Assembly: GCA_017557885.1 (NCBI GenBank)
Contig: JAFYXV010000010.1
Coordinates: 1 to 64,000 of the forward strand
Reading direction: 5' to 3'
DNA: 64,000 nt
DNA from: a bacterium
Lineage (GTDB): Bacteria > Auribacterota > UBA3054
Shown here: positions 28,759 to 41,099 of the stretch, piece by piece
Position numbering within the stretch: the first letter of the stretch is position 1
Layout: every line of letters starts with the position of its first letter
The notes under the pieces: model-generated
Database searches by the model: none
What the model was told of the DNA's origin: nothing
The model's input: only the letters and a program-made list of their open reading frames with translations
Made by a program: the position numbers and the translations under genes

Positions 28759-29459
28759 GTCTTCTGGTCTGCGAAAACATCGTGAAGGAATTCGGGAACG
28801 CCCCCAATCGCATTGCCGTGCTGAAGGGCGTAAACCTTTCCCTGGAGAAAGGCGAGGCCGCGACGATCCTGGGCTCCTCCGGCGCCGGAAAGAGCACGCT
28901 CCTCAATATCATCGGCGCCTTAGACCCGCCCAGCGAAGGAAAAGTTTTCCTGGACGGCGAGGATCTCTATTCCCTGAACGACAGAAAGATCTCCGCCCTC
29001 AGGAACCGGAAGCTCGGCTTCGTCTTCCAGCTCTACCATCTCATGGCGGAGCTGACGGCCCTGGAGAACGTCCTGCTGCCGGCCCGCATCGCGGGGCACG
29101 AGGACGCCAAGGCCAGGGAGAGGGCCAGGGACCTTCTGGCCGCGGTGGGTCTGAAGGACAGGGAAAAACATTTCCCCGCCCAGCTTTCCGGCGGCGAACA
29201 GCAGAGGGCGGCCATCGCCAGGTCTCTCATAAACGAGCCGGAACTTCTGCTGGCGGACGAGCCCACGGGAAACCTGGACCGCAAGAACAGCGAAATGATC
29301 ACGGAGCTTTTGGTGAATCTGCAGAAGAAGATGGGCTTCGCCATGCTTTTCGTGACCCACAACCGGGAGCTTTCCTCCCTGGGACGGACCTGGATACTGC
29401 AGGACGGGATACTTCTGGAAGCGGACAGCAAAGAGAATTTAACGACGCCGAAAATATGA
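28755..29459 (+). CDS. lolD: LolD-type ABC transporter ATP-binding protein
   Basis: 234 residues. Walker A GSSGAGKSTLL (about 39-49), Q-loop FVFQLYHLM, signature LSGGEQQRAAIARSL, Walker B LLLADEPTGNLD, H-loop FVTHN. The sequence is of the LolD/MacB/FtsE group, most like LolD, the ATPase that powers lipoprotein release from the inner membrane. No LolC/E permease is adjacent, so the partner must be elsewhere. It is coupled to dapF and rdgB by four-base overlaps. Confidence 0.82.
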   Translation: MSLLVCENIVKEFGNAPNRIAVLKGVNLSLEKGEAATILGSSGAGKSTLLNIIGALDPPSEGKVFLDGEDLYSLNDRKISALRNRKLGFVFQLYHLMAELTALENVLLPARIAGHEDAKARERARDLLAAVGLKDREKHFPAQLSGGEQQRAAIARSLINEPELLLADEPTGNLDRKNSEMITELLVNLQKKMGFAMLFVTHNRELSSLGRTWILQDGILLEADSKENLTTPKI

Positions 29460-30061
29460 AACTTGTATTGGCAACCATGAATCCCGGCAAAGTCAGGGAA
29501 CTGACCGACATGATGCGCAAGGCCAACGTTGACATCACGGTCTGCGGCCTTATGGACTATCCCGGCTACAAATCGCCCATAGAAGACGGCGAAACTTTCG
29601 GGGAGAACGCCCGCAAGAAGGCCGTGACCGCCGCTGAAGCCCTGGGCGAAGTCGTTCTGGCGGACGATTCCGGACTCTGCGTGGACGCTTTGGACGGAGC
29701 GCCAGGAGTGTATTCCGCCCGTTTCGCCGGGGAGGGACACAACGACGAGGCCAATATAGAAAAACTTTTGGAACGCCTGAAGGACGTGCCCGACGACAAG
29801 CGTCAGGCCCGCTTCGTCTGCTCGCTGTGCCTGGCTTTTCCCAACGGCGATTTTTTCGTGGCCGAAGGGGACTGCTGCGGCTCCATCGCCAGGGCGAAGC
29901 GCGGGAAAAACGGGTTCGGCTACGATCCCGTCTTCCTTCTGCCGGACGGCCGGATGATGGCGGAACTTGACCAGACGGAAAAGAATTTGATCTCTCACCG
30001 CGGCGCCGCCTACCGGCTTGTCATGCCGCAGCTGCGCGCCCTGGCGAAAGAATCGGAATAA
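29456..30061 (+). CDS. rdgB: XTP/dITP diphosphatase (RdgB/HAM1 family)
   Basis: 201 residues. It removes non-canonical purine NTPs (dITP, XTP) from the nucleotide pool. Family motifs are LATMNPGKVRELTDMM, LADDSGLCVDALDGAPGVYS (about 66-85), KNGFGYDPVFLLPDG and the C-terminal SHRGAAYRLV. The start is ATG 29456, overlapping the lolD stop. A degraded copy of its 3' end recurs between the two downstream sigma genes. Confidence 0.94.
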   Translation: MKLVLATMNPGKVRELTDMMRKANVDITVCGLMDYPGYKSPIEDGETFGENARKKAVTAAEALGEVVLADDSGLCVDALDGAPGVYSARFAGEGHNDEANIEKLLERLKDVPDDKRQARFVCSLCLAFPNGDFFVAEGDCCGSIARAKRGKNGFGYDPVFLLPDGRMMAELDQTEKNLISHRGAAYRLVMPQLRALAKESE

Positions 30062-30077
30062 ACCCTGCGATATCCTT

Positions 30078-31880
<1,803 letters not shown>

Positions 31881-31885
31881 ACTGC

Positions 31886-31984
31886 ATGACGGAACGCTCT
31901 GACAAGAATATACAATTAATGTTTCATAGCGGCGCAGCCCTCGTGCTGGCCATGCCGCAAATGCGCGCCCCAAAAGGCGCCTAA
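31886..31984 (+). pseudogene. Remnant of the rdgB 3' end (duplication scar)
   Basis: An open 32-codon stretch reading [20 protein letters not shown] then [12 protein letters not shown] and a stop. It matches the C-terminus of RdgB: MAEL-DQTEKN against MTER-SDKN, SHRGAAYRLVMPQLRAL against [17 protein letters not shown]. At DNA level ATGCCGCA-TGCGCGCCC is shared, and both copies precede a sigma gene that starts ATGCCG. It is too short to be functional RdgB and is best read as the leftover of a tandem duplication of rdgB 3' end plus sigma gene. Confidence 0.8.
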
Positions 31985-32004
31985 TCAAACTTTGTGAGGA
32001 CCTT

Positions 32005-34833
32005 ATGCCGACAAAGAAACCCCAAAAAACAAACGCGAGATCTTCGCAAAGCAAACCTAAAGGTAACACTGTGACCAAAACGCAAAACAGTAAAGCCAAA
32101 TCCGTCGCGCCGGCCAAACCGGCCGCCAAAAAGCCGGTCGCAAGCAAACCGGTCAAAAAACCCGTGACTGCCACCAAGCAGCCCGCAAAAAAAGTCGTAA
32201 AGACGGCGCCGAAGCCGGCCACGAAGCCCGCTTCCAAAAAAGTCGTAAAAACGGCGCCGAAGCCGAGCGTGAAGCCGGCCCCCAAAAAGGTCGTGAAACC
32301 TGCCTTGAAGCCGAGCGTGAAGCCGGCTCCCAAAAAGGTCGTGAAACAAGCCCCGAAGCCCGCTCCGAAAAAGACCGCGAAGCCCGCTCCGAAAAAAACC
32401 GTGAAGCCAGTCGCCAAGCTCGCTCCGAAAAAAACCGTGAAGCCGGCGGCGAAAGCTCCCATAAAGAAAGCCGCTCCCGCGAAGAAGCCGGCTGTGAAAG
32501 CGCCCGCCAAAAAGGCAGCCCCTGTCAAGAAGCCCGCTCCCGCTAAGAAGCCGGCTCCGAAGGCGCCCGCCAAAAAGGCAGCCCCCGTCAAGAAGCCCGC
32601 TCCCGCTAAGAAGCCGGCTGTGAAGGCGCCCGCCAAAAAGGCAGCCCCTGTCAAGAAGCCCGCTCCCGCGAAGAAGCCGGCTCCGAAGGCGCCCGCCAAA
32701 AAGGCAGCCCCCGCCAAGAAGCCCGCTCCCGCGAAGAAGCCCGCCCCGAAGGCGCCCGCCAAAAAGGCAGCCCCTGTCAAGAAAGCCGCTCCCGCGAAGA
32801 AGCCGGCTGTGAAGGCGCCCGCCAAAAAGGCAGCCCCCGTCAAGAAAGCCGCTCCCGCCAAGAAGCCGGCTGTGAAAGCGCCTGCCAAGAAGGTTGTGAA
32901 GCCAGTCGCCAAGCCCGCTCCGAAGAAGCCTGAGAAAGCGGCCGCCAAGCCTGCTGCGAAAAAGCCCGCCGCCGCGAAAGCCGCGTCCCAGCCCGCCCCC
33001 AAGAAGGTCGTGGCCGTGAAAGCGGCCGCCAAGCCCGAGGAAAAAGCGAAGGCCAAGCGCAAACCGACGGAAGAAGAAAAGCAGGCCGCCGCCATTCGTT
33101 TGGCGGAACTCAAGCAGACCGGCGGAAAGCGGAAAGTCAACTATGACGACGACGACGAAGGCAGCGCCGTCATCAGCCCTGTTTTGGTCGCCAACCTCGT
33201 CGCTCAGCTGAGCGACATGTGCATAGAGGAAGAAAACGGCGCGAAATACGTAACGCTGACCCAGTTCACCACCGTGGCGCCCGAAGACGTCCGGATGGAA
33301 GACCTGGAAGAGCTGCAGAACCGCGTGGTTGAAGGCCTGAAACGCCTGGGCATCGAATTCAGGGACGAAGAGGAGATAGAGGACAGCTACGACACCTCCA
33401 TGGGCGAAGGCGCCAGCGACGACCCGGTCAAGACCTACCTGAGGCAGATGGGCAAAACGAAGCTTTTGACCAAGCAGCAGGAACAGGAAATGGCCAAGAC
33501 CATCCGCGACGCCGAGCGTCAGATCAAGGAGATCGTGGGCGGCTTCGGCAATCTGCCCACCAGAGTGCTGGAACTTTGCAACAGCCTGCTGGGCGCCTCC
33601 GAACGTTTCGACCACATCGTTTCCGAAGACGAGCGCAAAAACTCCGGCAGCCGCGACAACTACGTGAAGAACATGCGGCCCATCCGCCGGGAGATCCGCT
33701 CGTTGGATCTTTTCATGCGCCAGACTTATATGCGCATGATCTGCGCCAGAAGAGACGGCAGGAAAGAAGACGCGGAGAAGCTGGGCGAGCAGCTGCGCCG
33801 GGACCACGGCAAGATGACCGAGCTCATCGGGAAATTGCACTTCAAGCACAGCATGGTGGAAAACTTCGCGGAAGACGTCCTGAAGATCTCCAATTCCATC
33901 AATGAGACGAAAAAGACCATCGCCGATCTCAAGGAAGCCAACCGTCAGGAAGAGGACAAGGAGACCAAGGAGCGCAACAGAAGGCGCATCGCCCAGGAAG
34001 AGCAGAAGATCCAGATCCAGGAATTCGAATGCCGGATGCCCGTCAAGGATATTCTCTCCAAGGCCGACCAGCTTGCCAAGTGGACCGAAAAGGCCAGGCA
34101 GGAAAAGAACAAAATGGTCTTGGCCAACCTGAGGCTGGTGGTCTCCATCGCCAAGAAATACATGAACCACGGACTGGACTTCCTGGATCTCATCCAGGAG
34201 GGCAACACGGGGCTCATGAAAGCGGTGGACAAATTCGACCACGAGCGCAGCTTCAAATTCTCCACTTACGCCACCTGGTGGATCAGGCAGTCCATCACCC
34301 GCGCCATCGCTGACCACGCCCGCACCATCCGCATTCCTGTGCACATGATCGAGACCATCAACAAGATGAGGAGATCAACCAAGAAGCTGGTCCAGCAGAA
34401 CGGCACCGAGCCTTCTCCCGACGAGATCTCCAACGACATCGGCGTTCCCGTCCAGAAGGTCCAGAGCATTCTGAAGATGTCCCAGCAGCCCATTTCCCTG
34501 CAGACTCCCGTGGGCGAAGGCAACGATTCCACCTTCGGCGACTTCATCGAGGACAAGAGCGCGGAGAATCCCATCCACGCCGCCAACAGCAAGCTCCTCA
34601 ACGAGAAGATCACCGAGGCCCTGAGCCAGCTTAGCGACAGGGAAAGGAAGGTCATCATCCTGCGCTTCGGTCTTCTCGAGAAGTACGGTCCTCCCAAGAC
34701 CCTGGAGGAAGTCGGCAAGGTTTTCGCGGTCACCCGCGAACGTGTCCGCCAGATCGAATCCAAGGCTTTGAAGAAACTGAAAGCCCCTCTGCGCAGCAGC
34801 AAGCTTTTCGCCTTCTACGAAGAGATGGAGTAA
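32005..34833 (+). CDS. rpoD: Primary sigma factor RpoD with histone-H1-like Lys/Pro/Ala tail (tandem copy 2)
   Basis: 942 residues, far longer than the usual 370-620. Residues about 1-380 are a low-complexity basic tail of KP/KA/PAKK units, including six copies of a 21-residue repeat at 165-290. A short acid patch YDDDDEG (380-386) precedes the sigma core. Region 1.2 is [19 protein letters not shown], region 2.4 is [19 protein letters not shown] (T757, R761, Q762, T765 as in E. coli) and region 4.2 is [18 protein letters not shown]. The recognition residues are canonical, so this is the likely housekeeping sigma. GAGGA lies before the ATG; cysD follows five bases after the stop. The tail's role is unknown; DNA binding is a reasonable inference. 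Confidence 0.93.
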   Translation: MPTKKPQKTNARSSQSKPKGNTVTKTQNSKAKSVAPAKPAAKKPVASKPVKKPVTATKQPAKKVVKTAPKPATKPASKKVVKTAPKPSVKPAPKKVVKPALKPSVKPAPKKVVKQAPKPAPKKTAKPAPKKTVKPVAKLAPKKTVKPAAKAPIKKAAPAKKPAVKAPAKKAAPVKKPAPAKKPAPKAPAKKAAPVKKPAPAKKPAVKAPAKKAAPVKKPAPAKKPAPKAPAKKAAPAKKPAPAKKPAPKAPAKKAAPVKKAAPAKKPAVKAPAKKAAPVKKAAPAKKPAVKAPAKKVVKPVAKPAPKKPEKAAAKPAAKKPAAAKAASQPAPKKVVAVKAAAKPEEKAKAKRKPTEEEKQAAAIRLAELKQTGGKRKVNYDDDDEGSAVISPVLVANLVAQLSDMCIEEENGAKYVTLTQFTTVAPEDVRMEDLEELQNRVVEGLKRLGIEFRDEEEIEDSYDTSMGEGASDDPVKTYLRQMGKTKLLTKQQEQEMAKTIRDAERQIKEIVGGFGNLPTRVLELCNSLLGASERFDHIVSEDERKNSGSRDNYVKNMRPIRREIRSLDLFMRQTYMRMICARRDGRKEDAEKLGEQLRRDHGKMTELIGKLHFKHSMVENFAEDVLKISNSINETKKTIADLKEANRQEEDKETKERNRRRIAQEEQKIQIQEFECRMPVKDILSKADQLAKWTEKARQEKNKMVLANLRLVVSIAKKYMNHGLDFLDLIQEGNTGLMKAVDKFDHERSFKFSTYATWWIRQSITRAIADHARTIRIPVHMIETINKMRRSTKKLVQQNGTEPSPDEISNDIGVPVQKVQSILKMSQQPISLQTPVGEGNDSTFGDFIEDKSAENPIHAANSKLLNEKITEALSQLSDRERKVIILRFGLLEKYGPPKTLEEVGKVFAVTRERVRQIESKALKKLKAPLRSSKLFAFYEEME
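32497..32874 (+). repeat. 63-bp tandem repeat, six copies, within rpoD
   Basis: Six consecutive near-identical 63-bp units each encode [20 protein letters not shown] plus Pro or Val, starting at residues 165, 186, 207, 228, 249 and 270. A partial unit ([15 protein letters not shown]) precedes and KAPAKKVV follows. Differences are mostly silent or Val/Pro/Ala swaps. Looser 14-16-residue units ([14 protein letters not shown]) occupy residues about 68-150. Confidence 0.93.
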
Positions 34834-34838
34834 ACCGA

Positions 34839-35741
34839 ATGGAAGACAGGCTGACGCATCTGCAAGAACTGGAGGCCGAAAGCATCCACATCATAAGGGA
34901 AGTGGCGGCGGAGTTCGCCAATCCGGTGATGCTTTATTCCATCGGCAAGGACTCCTCGGTAATGGTGCGCCTGGCGCAGAAAGCATTCTACCCGGCGCCC
35001 ATACCCTTCCCTCTGCTGCACGTGGACACCAGTTTCAAGTTTCACGACATGTACGCGTTCCGCGACAAATTCTGCAAGGATATCGGCGCGGACCTGAGGG
35101 TCTACCGCAATGAGGAAGACATTGCGGCAGGCACCAACCCTTTCGATCTGGGAACGCAGAAATGCTGCTCCCTCCTCAAGACCAAAGCGCTGGTGGACGC
35201 CATCAGGATCGGCAAATACGACGCGGCCTTCGGCGGCGCGAGAAGAGATGAGGAAAAATCCCGCGCCAAGGAAAGGATCTTCTCCTTCCGCGACGAGATC
35301 GGCCAGTGGGAGCCCAAGAACCAGCGCCCGGAACTCTGGAATCTCTACAACGCCAAGATCAACAAAGGCGAGTCCATCCGCGTCTTCCCCTTGTCCAACT
35401 GGACGGAGCTGGACGTCTGGCAGTATATCTACAAGGAGAACATTCCCATAGTTCCCATGTATTTCGCCAAGGAAAGGGAGATGGTCGTAAGGGACGACAT
35501 GCTGATCCCCCTGGACGGTCCGATCCCGCTTAAAAAGGGCGAAAAGCCGGAAAAAGTCATGTGCCGCTTCCGGACTCTGGGCTGCTATCCCTGCACGGGC
35601 GCCATCCGCTCCACGGCCAAGACGGTCCCGGAGATCATCGAGGAAATGATGGTGGTGACCATTTCCGAAAGGTCCACCCGCATCATCGACCACGACACGG
35701 AAGGCTCTATGGAGATCAAGAAAAGGGAAGGTTATTTTTAA
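34839..35741 (+). CDS. cysD: Sulfate adenylyltransferase subunit 2
   Basis: 300 residues, PP-loop ATP pyrophosphatase subunit that makes APS from sulfate and ATP together with CysN. The PP-loop is [10 protein letters not shown] (about 33-42), with family segments [45 protein letters not shown] and the C-terminal [14 protein letters not shown]. It follows rpoD by five bases and cysNC by one, so it is co-transcribed with both. No cysH, sulfite reductase or sulfotransferase is in view. Confidence 0.95.
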   Translation: MEDRLTHLQELEAESIHIIREVAAEFANPVMLYSIGKDSSVMVRLAQKAFYPAPIPFPLLHVDTSFKFHDMYAFRDKFCKDIGADLRVYRNEEDIAAGTNPFDLGTQKCCSLLKTKALVDAIRIGKYDAAFGGARRDEEKSRAKERIFSFRDEIGQWEPKNQRPELWNLYNAKINKGESIRVFPLSNWTELDVWQYIYKENIPIVPMYFAKEREMVVRDDMLIPLDGPIPLKKGEKPEKVMCRFRTLGCYPCTGAIRSTAKTVPEIIEEMMVVTISERSTRIIDHDTEGSMEIKKREGYF

Positions 35742-35742
35742 G

Positions 35743-37668
35743 ATGAAAAAAGTGAAAAAAGGCAAAACGATAGAAGAGTTCCTGAAGGAAAACGAACAGA
35801 AGGAACTCCTGCGCTTCAGTAGCGCCGGCAGCGTGGACGACGGAAAGTCAACCATGCTGGGCCATCTTCTGCACGACGCCAAGGGCGTTTACGAAGACCA
35901 GCTGGCCTCCATCAAGAACGCCAGCAAGCAAATGGCCAAGGGCGAGATAGACTACGCGCTTTTCACGGACGGCCTGAAGGCGGAGAGAGAGCAGGGCATC
36001 ACCATCGACGTGGCTTACCGCTACTTCTCTACGCCCAAACGCAAGTTCATCGTGGCCGACACGCCGGGGCACGAGCAGTACACCCGCAACATGGCTACCG
36101 GCGCCAGCACGGCGCAGCTGGCGGTCATTCTTATCGACGCCAGGCTGGGCGTGCTGGTGCAGTCCAAGCGCCACCTCTTCATTTCCTCCCTCATGGGAAT
36201 ACCCCACATTATCGTGGCGGTCAACAAAATGGACCTGGTGGATTACTCCGAGGAAGTTTTCGCGAAGATCAAGAAGGAATTCACAGCCTTCGCCAGGAAA
36301 CTTAACATCAAGGACCTCAGGTTCGTTCCCATCTCGGCCCTGGTGGGCGACAACGTGGCGAGCAGGGACAAGGAACACATGACCTGGTACGAAGGTGAAA
36401 GCCTTCTGGAGCTGCTGGAGAACGTTTACATCGGCAGCGACAGAAACATGGTGGACCTCAGGTATCCCGTGCAGTACGTCCTTAGGCCGAACCTTAATTT
36501 CCGCGGCTTCTGCGGACAGGTGGCTTCCGGCGTCATAAGGAAAGGCGACGAGATCATGGCGCTTCCCAGCGGCAAAAGAAGCCGCGTCAAAGCCATCGTC
36601 ACCATGGACGGGGAATTGGACCATGCCATTCCCGGCCAGTCGGTGACGGTCACGCTGGAAGACGAGATAGACATCAGCCGCGGCGACATGCTGGTCAGGC
36701 CGAACAACCTGCCCCAGATCAGCCGCCACGTCGAGGCGACTTTGATCTGGATGAGCGAAAAGCCCATGGATCCCAACGGCAGCTACTTCATCAAGCAGAC
36801 GACCATGACCTCGCGCTGCAGGATCGACAACATCCGCTACAGGATAGACGTCAACACCCTGCACCGGGAGAAGGCCGACCATCTCGAGCTTAACGAAATA
36901 GGCCGCGTTTCCATCATTTCCAACCGGAAATTGATGTACGACGCTTTCGAGCAGAACAGGGCGACGGGCTCCTTCATCCTCATAGACGCCATCACCAACA
37001 ACACGGTGGGCGCCGGCATGATCATAAGAAGGGACTCCGCGGACGACACGCCGGGCCTCGATGACAAGAAGGGCGGCGACGAAAGGCTTAAGCGTCACCC
37101 GGACGCCGTGGGAACGGCGGAAAGGAGCGAGCGCCTCGGCCAAACGCCCCAGACCATCTGGATCACAGGGCTCGTGGCTTCGGGCAAATCCGATCTGGCT
37201 TACGCCCTGGAAAAAGAGATCTTCGAAAAGGGCGGCCTGGCTTACGTTCTGGACGGCGAGGACATGCGCCTCGGCCTCTGTAAGGATCTGGATTTCACGG
37301 CCTGCGACAAGGCCGAGCACATCAGGAGAGTGGCGGAAGCCGCCAAGCTTCTGAACGAGGCCGGCGTCACGGCCATCTGCGCTTTCGTTTCGCCTTTTAA
37401 AAAGGCCAGGGCGCAGGCGGCCGAGATAATAGGCAAGGAGCGCTTCAAGGAGGTCTATGTCAAGGCAAGTCTGGAGTACTGCGCCAAGCATGACGACAAG
37501 GGCCTCTACAAGGGCGCCGAAGACGGCAGCGTGAAGGGCCTGGCGGGCGTCAACGCGCCCTACGAAGCGCCGGGCCGTCCCTGGGAAACCTTTGATCCCG
37601 AGAACGAAGGCAAGGAAGCCTGCGCTTTCAGGATCTTCGAGAAATTGCGCAAAGAAGGAAAACTATGA
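35743..37668 (+). CDS. cysNC: Bifunctional sulfate adenylyltransferase subunit 1 / adenylylsulfate kinase
   Basis: 641 residues, fusion of the CysN GTPase (about 1-430) and CysC kinase (about 465-641), giving APS and then PAPS. The CysN part has [34 protein letters not shown] and NKMDLV. The CysC part has [11 protein letters not shown] (476-486), [21 protein letters not shown], the phospho-Ser motif [10 protein letters not shown] and [10 protein letters not shown]. The CysC Walker A reads GKSD where GKST is usual. PAPS could serve sulfur assimilation or sulfation of surface glycans. Its end overlaps trpS by ATGA. Confidence 0.93.
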   Translation: MKKVKKGKTIEEFLKENEQKELLRFSSAGSVDDGKSTMLGHLLHDAKGVYEDQLASIKNASKQMAKGEIDYALFTDGLKAEREQGITIDVAYRYFSTPKRKFIVADTPGHEQYTRNMATGASTAQLAVILIDARLGVLVQSKRHLFISSLMGIPHIIVAVNKMDLVDYSEEVFAKIKKEFTAFARKLNIKDLRFVPISALVGDNVASRDKEHMTWYEGESLLELLENVYIGSDRNMVDLRYPVQYVLRPNLNFRGFCGQVASGVIRKGDEIMALPSGKRSRVKAIVTMDGELDHAIPGQSVTVTLEDEIDISRGDMLVRPNNLPQISRHVEATLIWMSEKPMDPNGSYFIKQTTMTSRCRIDNIRYRIDVNTLHREKADHLELNEIGRVSIISNRKLMYDAFEQNRATGSFILIDAITNNTVGAGMIIRRDSADDTPGLDDKKGGDERLKRHPDAVGTAERSERLGQTPQTIWITGLVASGKSDLAYALEKEIFEKGGLAYVLDGEDMRLGLCKDLDFTACDKAEHIRRVAEAAKLLNEAGVTAICAFVSPFKKARAQAAEIIGKERFKEVYVKASLEYCAKHDDKGLYKGAEDGSVKGLAGVNAPYEAPGRPWETFDPENEGKEACAFRIFEKLRKEGKL

Positions 37669-38735
37669 CGAAAAAAATAATTTTGACAGGCGACAGGCCG
37701 ACGGGCAGGCTGCATATCGGCCACTACGTCGGCAGCCTCCGCCGCCGCGTGGAGCTGCAGAATTCCGGCAAGTACGACGAAATATACATCATGATCGCGG
37801 ACGCCCAGGCCCTGACCGACAACGCGGAGCATCCCGAGAAAGTCAGGGAGAACGTCCTTAACGTGGCGCTTGACTACCTCTCCTGCGGAATAGACCCCAA
37901 GATCTCCAACATCTTCATCCAGTCCCAGGTCTCGGCACTCTGCGAATTGTCCTTCTATTACATGGACCTCTTTTCCGAGGCATGGCTGAAGCGCAATCCC
38001 ACGCTGAAAGCGGAAATTAAGATGCGCGGCTTCGAGGACAGCATACCCATCGGTTTCCTGACTTATCCCGTGAGCCAGGCCGCGGACATCACGGCCTTCA
38101 AGGCCACCACGGTTCCAGCGGGCGAAGACCAGAAGCCCATGCTGGAGCAGACCAGGGACATCGTCGAGAAGTTCAACGCCGTTTACGGCGAGACGCTGGT
38201 CCTGCCGGAAATCCTTCTGCCCAGCAACGCCGCCTGCTTCAGACTTCCCGGCACCGACGGCAAGGCGAAGATGAGCAAATCCATCGGCAACTGCATCTAT
38301 CTTTCCGACACGGAGGAAGAGGTCTGGCAGAAAGTGAAGACCATGTACACCGACCAGAACCATCTGAGAGTGGAGGACCCCGGCCAGGTGGAAGGAAACC
38401 CGGTCTTCACTTACCTTGACGCCTTCGCCAAAGACGAGGATTTTGAAAAATACGGCCTGGAATACAAGAACCTTGACGAGATGAAAGACCATTACCGCCG
38501 CGGCGGACTGGGCGACGTCAAAGTCAAGAAGTTCCTGAACAACGTTCTGCAGGCGGAACTGAAGCCCATCAGGGAGCGCAGGGCCTATTGGGAAGCCCGC
38601 GTTCCGGAAGTCTGCGAAATATTGAAAGCCGGAAGCGAAAAAGCGGCGGCGGTGGCCAACCAGACTTTGTCCGAAGTAAAAAGGGCCATGAAGATCGACT
38701 ACTTCTCCCCGGACGGCCTGCTGGCGGTGAAATAA
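37665..38735 (+). CDS. trpS: Tryptophanyl-tRNA synthetase
   Basis: 356 residues, class Ic synthetase. The HIGH-type motif is [17 protein letters not shown] (about 7-23), the Trp pocket region includes [20 protein letters not shown], and the KMSKS loop is [13 protein letters not shown] (about 200-212). The HIGH motif is in its HIGH rather than TIGN form, found in one TrpRS subgroup. It overlaps cysNC by four bases and shares a base with the HAD gene (TAATG). Confidence 0.93.
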   Translation: MTKKIILTGDRPTGRLHIGHYVGSLRRRVELQNSGKYDEIYIMIADAQALTDNAEHPEKVRENVLNVALDYLSCGIDPKISNIFIQSQVSALCELSFYYMDLFSEAWLKRNPTLKAEIKMRGFEDSIPIGFLTYPVSQAADITAFKATTVPAGEDQKPMLEQTRDIVEKFNAVYGETLVLPEILLPSNAACFRLPGTDGKAKMSKSIGNCIYLSDTEEEVWQKVKTMYTDQNHLRVEDPGQVEGNPVFTYLDAFAKDEDFEKYGLEYKNLDEMKDHYRRGGLGDVKVKKFLNNVLQAELKPIRERRAYWEARVPEVCEILKAGSEKAAAVANQTLSEVKRAMKIDYFSPDGLLAVK

Positions 38736-39397
38736 TGCTGAAGGGCGTCATATTCGACTGGGACGGCACGCTCTGCGACACCCTGCCGGTGTGCGTGGGG
38801 GCCTTCCGCCTGACCATGCGGCATTATCTTGGCAAGATTTTGTCCGACGCCGAGATCATGGAGCATTTCGGCGTCAACGAAAAGGGCATCATCATGCTGA
38901 AGATGCCCGGCAGGGAAGCGGAGTGGGACGCCGCGCTGGAAGAATACGACCGCCATTACAGGGAGCTGCACGCTCCCCTAAGGGAGCCCTATCCCGGGAT
39001 CAGGGAGCTTCTGGACGACTTGCGGAAAAAGGGCGTAAAGATCGCCCTCATAACCGGCAAAGCCGAGGGAAGCTGCGCGATCTCGTTGGAGATGACGGAT
39101 CTGCAGGACGCCTTCGATTTCATCCGCACCGGCTCGGAATTCGGCTTGAACAAGAAGGCCTGCATCGAGGATTTCATCAGGGAGACCGGGTTCTCCCGCG
39201 AAGACGTCTATTACGTGGGCGACGCCCCCAGCGACGTAAAAGAAGCCAAGGCCGCGGGCGTGCACGCCGTTTCGGTGCTCTGGAGTTCCATAGTGGACGA
39301 AGCAGGCGTCAGAAAAGAAGCCCCGGAAGCTATTTTCAAAACAGTGGAAGAATTAAAAAAATATCTTAACGATCAAACAGCGGCAAAAAAACTATGA
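38735..39397 (+). CDS. HAD-superfamily hydrolase, phosphoglycolate-phosphatase-like
   Basis: 220 residues. Motif I is [10 protein letters not shown] (about 7-16) with both catalytic Asp, motif II is LITGKAEG, the motif III lysine is in [10 protein letters not shown], and motif IV is [18 protein letters not shown] helical cap (about 20-85) places it in subfamily I, like Gph or pyrophosphatase PpaX. The substrate cannot be assigned. The start ATG 38735 shares a base with the trpS stop; a longer frame inside trpS is rejected. It overlaps glnS by ATGA. Confidence 0.87.
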   Translation: MLKGVIFDWDGTLCDTLPVCVGAFRLTMRHYLGKILSDAEIMEHFGVNEKGIIMLKMPGREAEWDAALEEYDRHYRELHAPLREPYPGIRELLDDLRKKGVKIALITGKAEGSCAISLEMTDLQDAFDFIRTGSEFGLNKKACIEDFIRETGFSREDVYYVGDAPSDVKEAKAAGVHAVSVLWSSIVDEAGVRKEAPEAIFKTVEELKKYLNDQTAAKKL

Positions 39398-41091
39398 CAG
39401 AAGAGCTCGCAAACAATGAGGAAAAACATCTGGATTTCATCCGCCAGAAGATCAACAACGATCTGGCCAGCGGCAAGTTCAAACGAGTGGTGACCCGTTT
39501 CCCTCCGGAACCCAACGGATATCTGCACATCGGACACGCCAAGGCTTTGTGCCTTGACTTCGGCCTGGCGGAGGAATATCCGGACGCGGAATGCCACCTG
39601 CGTTTCGACGACACCAACCCTTCCAAGGAGGACGACGAATACGTCGAGGCCATCAAGGAGGACATTCATTGGCTGGGCTTCGACTGGGGACCTCATCTTT
39701 ATTTCGCTTCCGATTATTTCGAGAAGATGTACGAGTGGGCTCTGGAGATGATCAGGAAAGGCAAAGCCTACGTGGACGACTCCACGCCTGAAGAAATAAG
39801 GCAGATGCGCGGAACGCTGACGGAGCCGGGCGTCGAGAGCCCGTACCGCAACCGCAGCGTGGAGGAGAACCTCGACCTCTTCCAGAGGATGCGCGCCGGC
39901 GAATTCCCTGACGGCTCGAAAGTATTGAGAGCCAAGATCGACATGAAGTCCCAGAACATCAATTTCCGCGATCCCGTCATGTACCGCATCGTAAGGAAAG
40001 AGCATCACCGCCAGGGCAGCAAGTGGTGCATCTACCCCATGTACGACTGGGCCCACGGCCTGGAGGACTCCATAGAAGGCATCACCAACTCTCTTTGCTC
40101 GCTGGAATTCGAGAATCACAGGCCCTTGTACAACTGGTTCCTGGATCAGCTTGACAACATCCATCATCCGGAACAGACCGAGTTCGCGAGACTGAATCTG
40201 ACGGGCACCGTCATGAGCAAAAGGAAGCTTAGGACTCTTGTTGACAATGGCTACGTCACGGGCTGGGACGACCCCAGGATGCCCACGCTTTCCGGCATGC
40301 GCCGCAGAGGGTATCCCCCGGCGGCCATCAGGGAATTCATAAAAAGAGTCGGCATCGCCAAGGTTGACAGCGTGGTGGATTTCGCGCTTTTGGAGCACTG
40401 CGTAAGGGACGAGCTGAACCGCACGGCTCAGCGCCTGATGATGGTGCAGGATCCCCTGAAGGTGGTCCTGACCAACTATCCGGAAGGACAGACGGAAACG
40501 CTTACGGCCATCAACAATCCGGAAGACGAATCTGCCGGCACCAGAGAGGTGCCCTTCGGCAGGGAACTCTACATCGAAAGGGACGACTTCATGGAAGATC
40601 CTCCCAACAAGTTCTTCCGCCTCGCCCCGGGCCGCGAAGTCAGGTTGAGATACGCTTACTTCATCACCTGCCAGGAAGTAATAAAAGACGCCGAGGGCAA
40701 CATAACGGAGCTCCGCTGCACCTATGATCCCGCCACCAGAGGCGGCGAATCACCCGACGGCCGCAAGGTCAAAGGCACCATCCACTGGGTGGCGGCGCAC
40801 TCCGCCGTCAAAATTACCTTGAACAATTTCTCGGCGCTCTTCAAAGTGGATGATCCCGAGAACGTGCCGGAAGGCCAGGACTTCACCGTGAACGTGGCGG
40901 AGGATTCCCTGACGGTCAACGACAAAGCTCTGGCGGAGCCCGCCGCGGCGGACATAAAGCCCCTTGAGCCGGTGCAGTTCGAAAGGATCGGCTATTTCAC
41001 CCCCGACAGGACTACGACCAAGGAAGCGCCGGTTTACAACCGTACGGCCACGCTTAAAGACAGCTGGGGCAAGATCCAGAAAAAACAGTAA
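39394..41091 (+). CDS. glnS: Glutaminyl-tRNA synthetase
   Basis: 565 residues, class Ib. HIGH motif in [18 protein letters not shown] (about 33-50), [18 protein letters not shown], and the KMSKS-equivalent [15 protein letters not shown] (about 269). The C-terminal two-barrel anticodon-binding domain is complete and ends in [14 protein letters not shown]. Presence of GlnRS suggests direct glutaminylation rather than the transamidation route for tRNA-Gln. It overlaps the HAD gene by four bases. Confidence 0.95.
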   Translation: MTEELANNEEKHLDFIRQKINNDLASGKFKRVVTRFPPEPNGYLHIGHAKALCLDFGLAEEYPDAECHLRFDDTNPSKEDDEYVEAIKEDIHWLGFDWGPHLYFASDYFEKMYEWALEMIRKGKAYVDDSTPEEIRQMRGTLTEPGVESPYRNRSVEENLDLFQRMRAGEFPDGSKVLRAKIDMKSQNINFRDPVMYRIVRKEHHRQGSKWCIYPMYDWAHGLEDSIEGITNSLCSLEFENHRPLYNWFLDQLDNIHHPEQTEFARLNLTGTVMSKRKLRTLVDNGYVTGWDDPRMPTLSGMRRRGYPPAAIREFIKRVGIAKVDSVVDFALLEHCVRDELNRTAQRLMMVQDPLKVVLTNYPEGQTETLTAINNPEDESAGTREVPFGRELYIERDDFMEDPPNKFFRLAPGREVRLRYAYFITCQEVIKDAEGNITELRCTYDPATRGGESPDGRKVKGTIHWVAAHSAVKITLNNFSALFKVDDPENVPEGQDFTVNVAEDSLTVNDKALAEPAAADIKPLEPVQFERIGYFTPDRTTTKEAPVYNRTATLKDSWGKIQKKQ

Positions 41092-41099
41092 GGAAATTT

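Noticed and set aside
28736-29455. Long N-terminal extension of RdgB
   Set aside because: The extension is an out-of-frame reading of lolD; RdgB starts at ATG 29456 with its conserved LATMNPGK.
32452-32900. CRISPR-like periodic array
   Set aside because: The 63-bp periodicity is contiguous and in frame with rpoD, with no unique spacers and no cas genes.
31981-34344. A 787-codon open frame antisense to rpoD copy 2
   Set aside because: It mirrors the Lys/Pro/Ala repeats in the opposite strand, is extremely Gly/Leu/Phe-rich there and runs through the sigma core; it is a by-product of biased codons.
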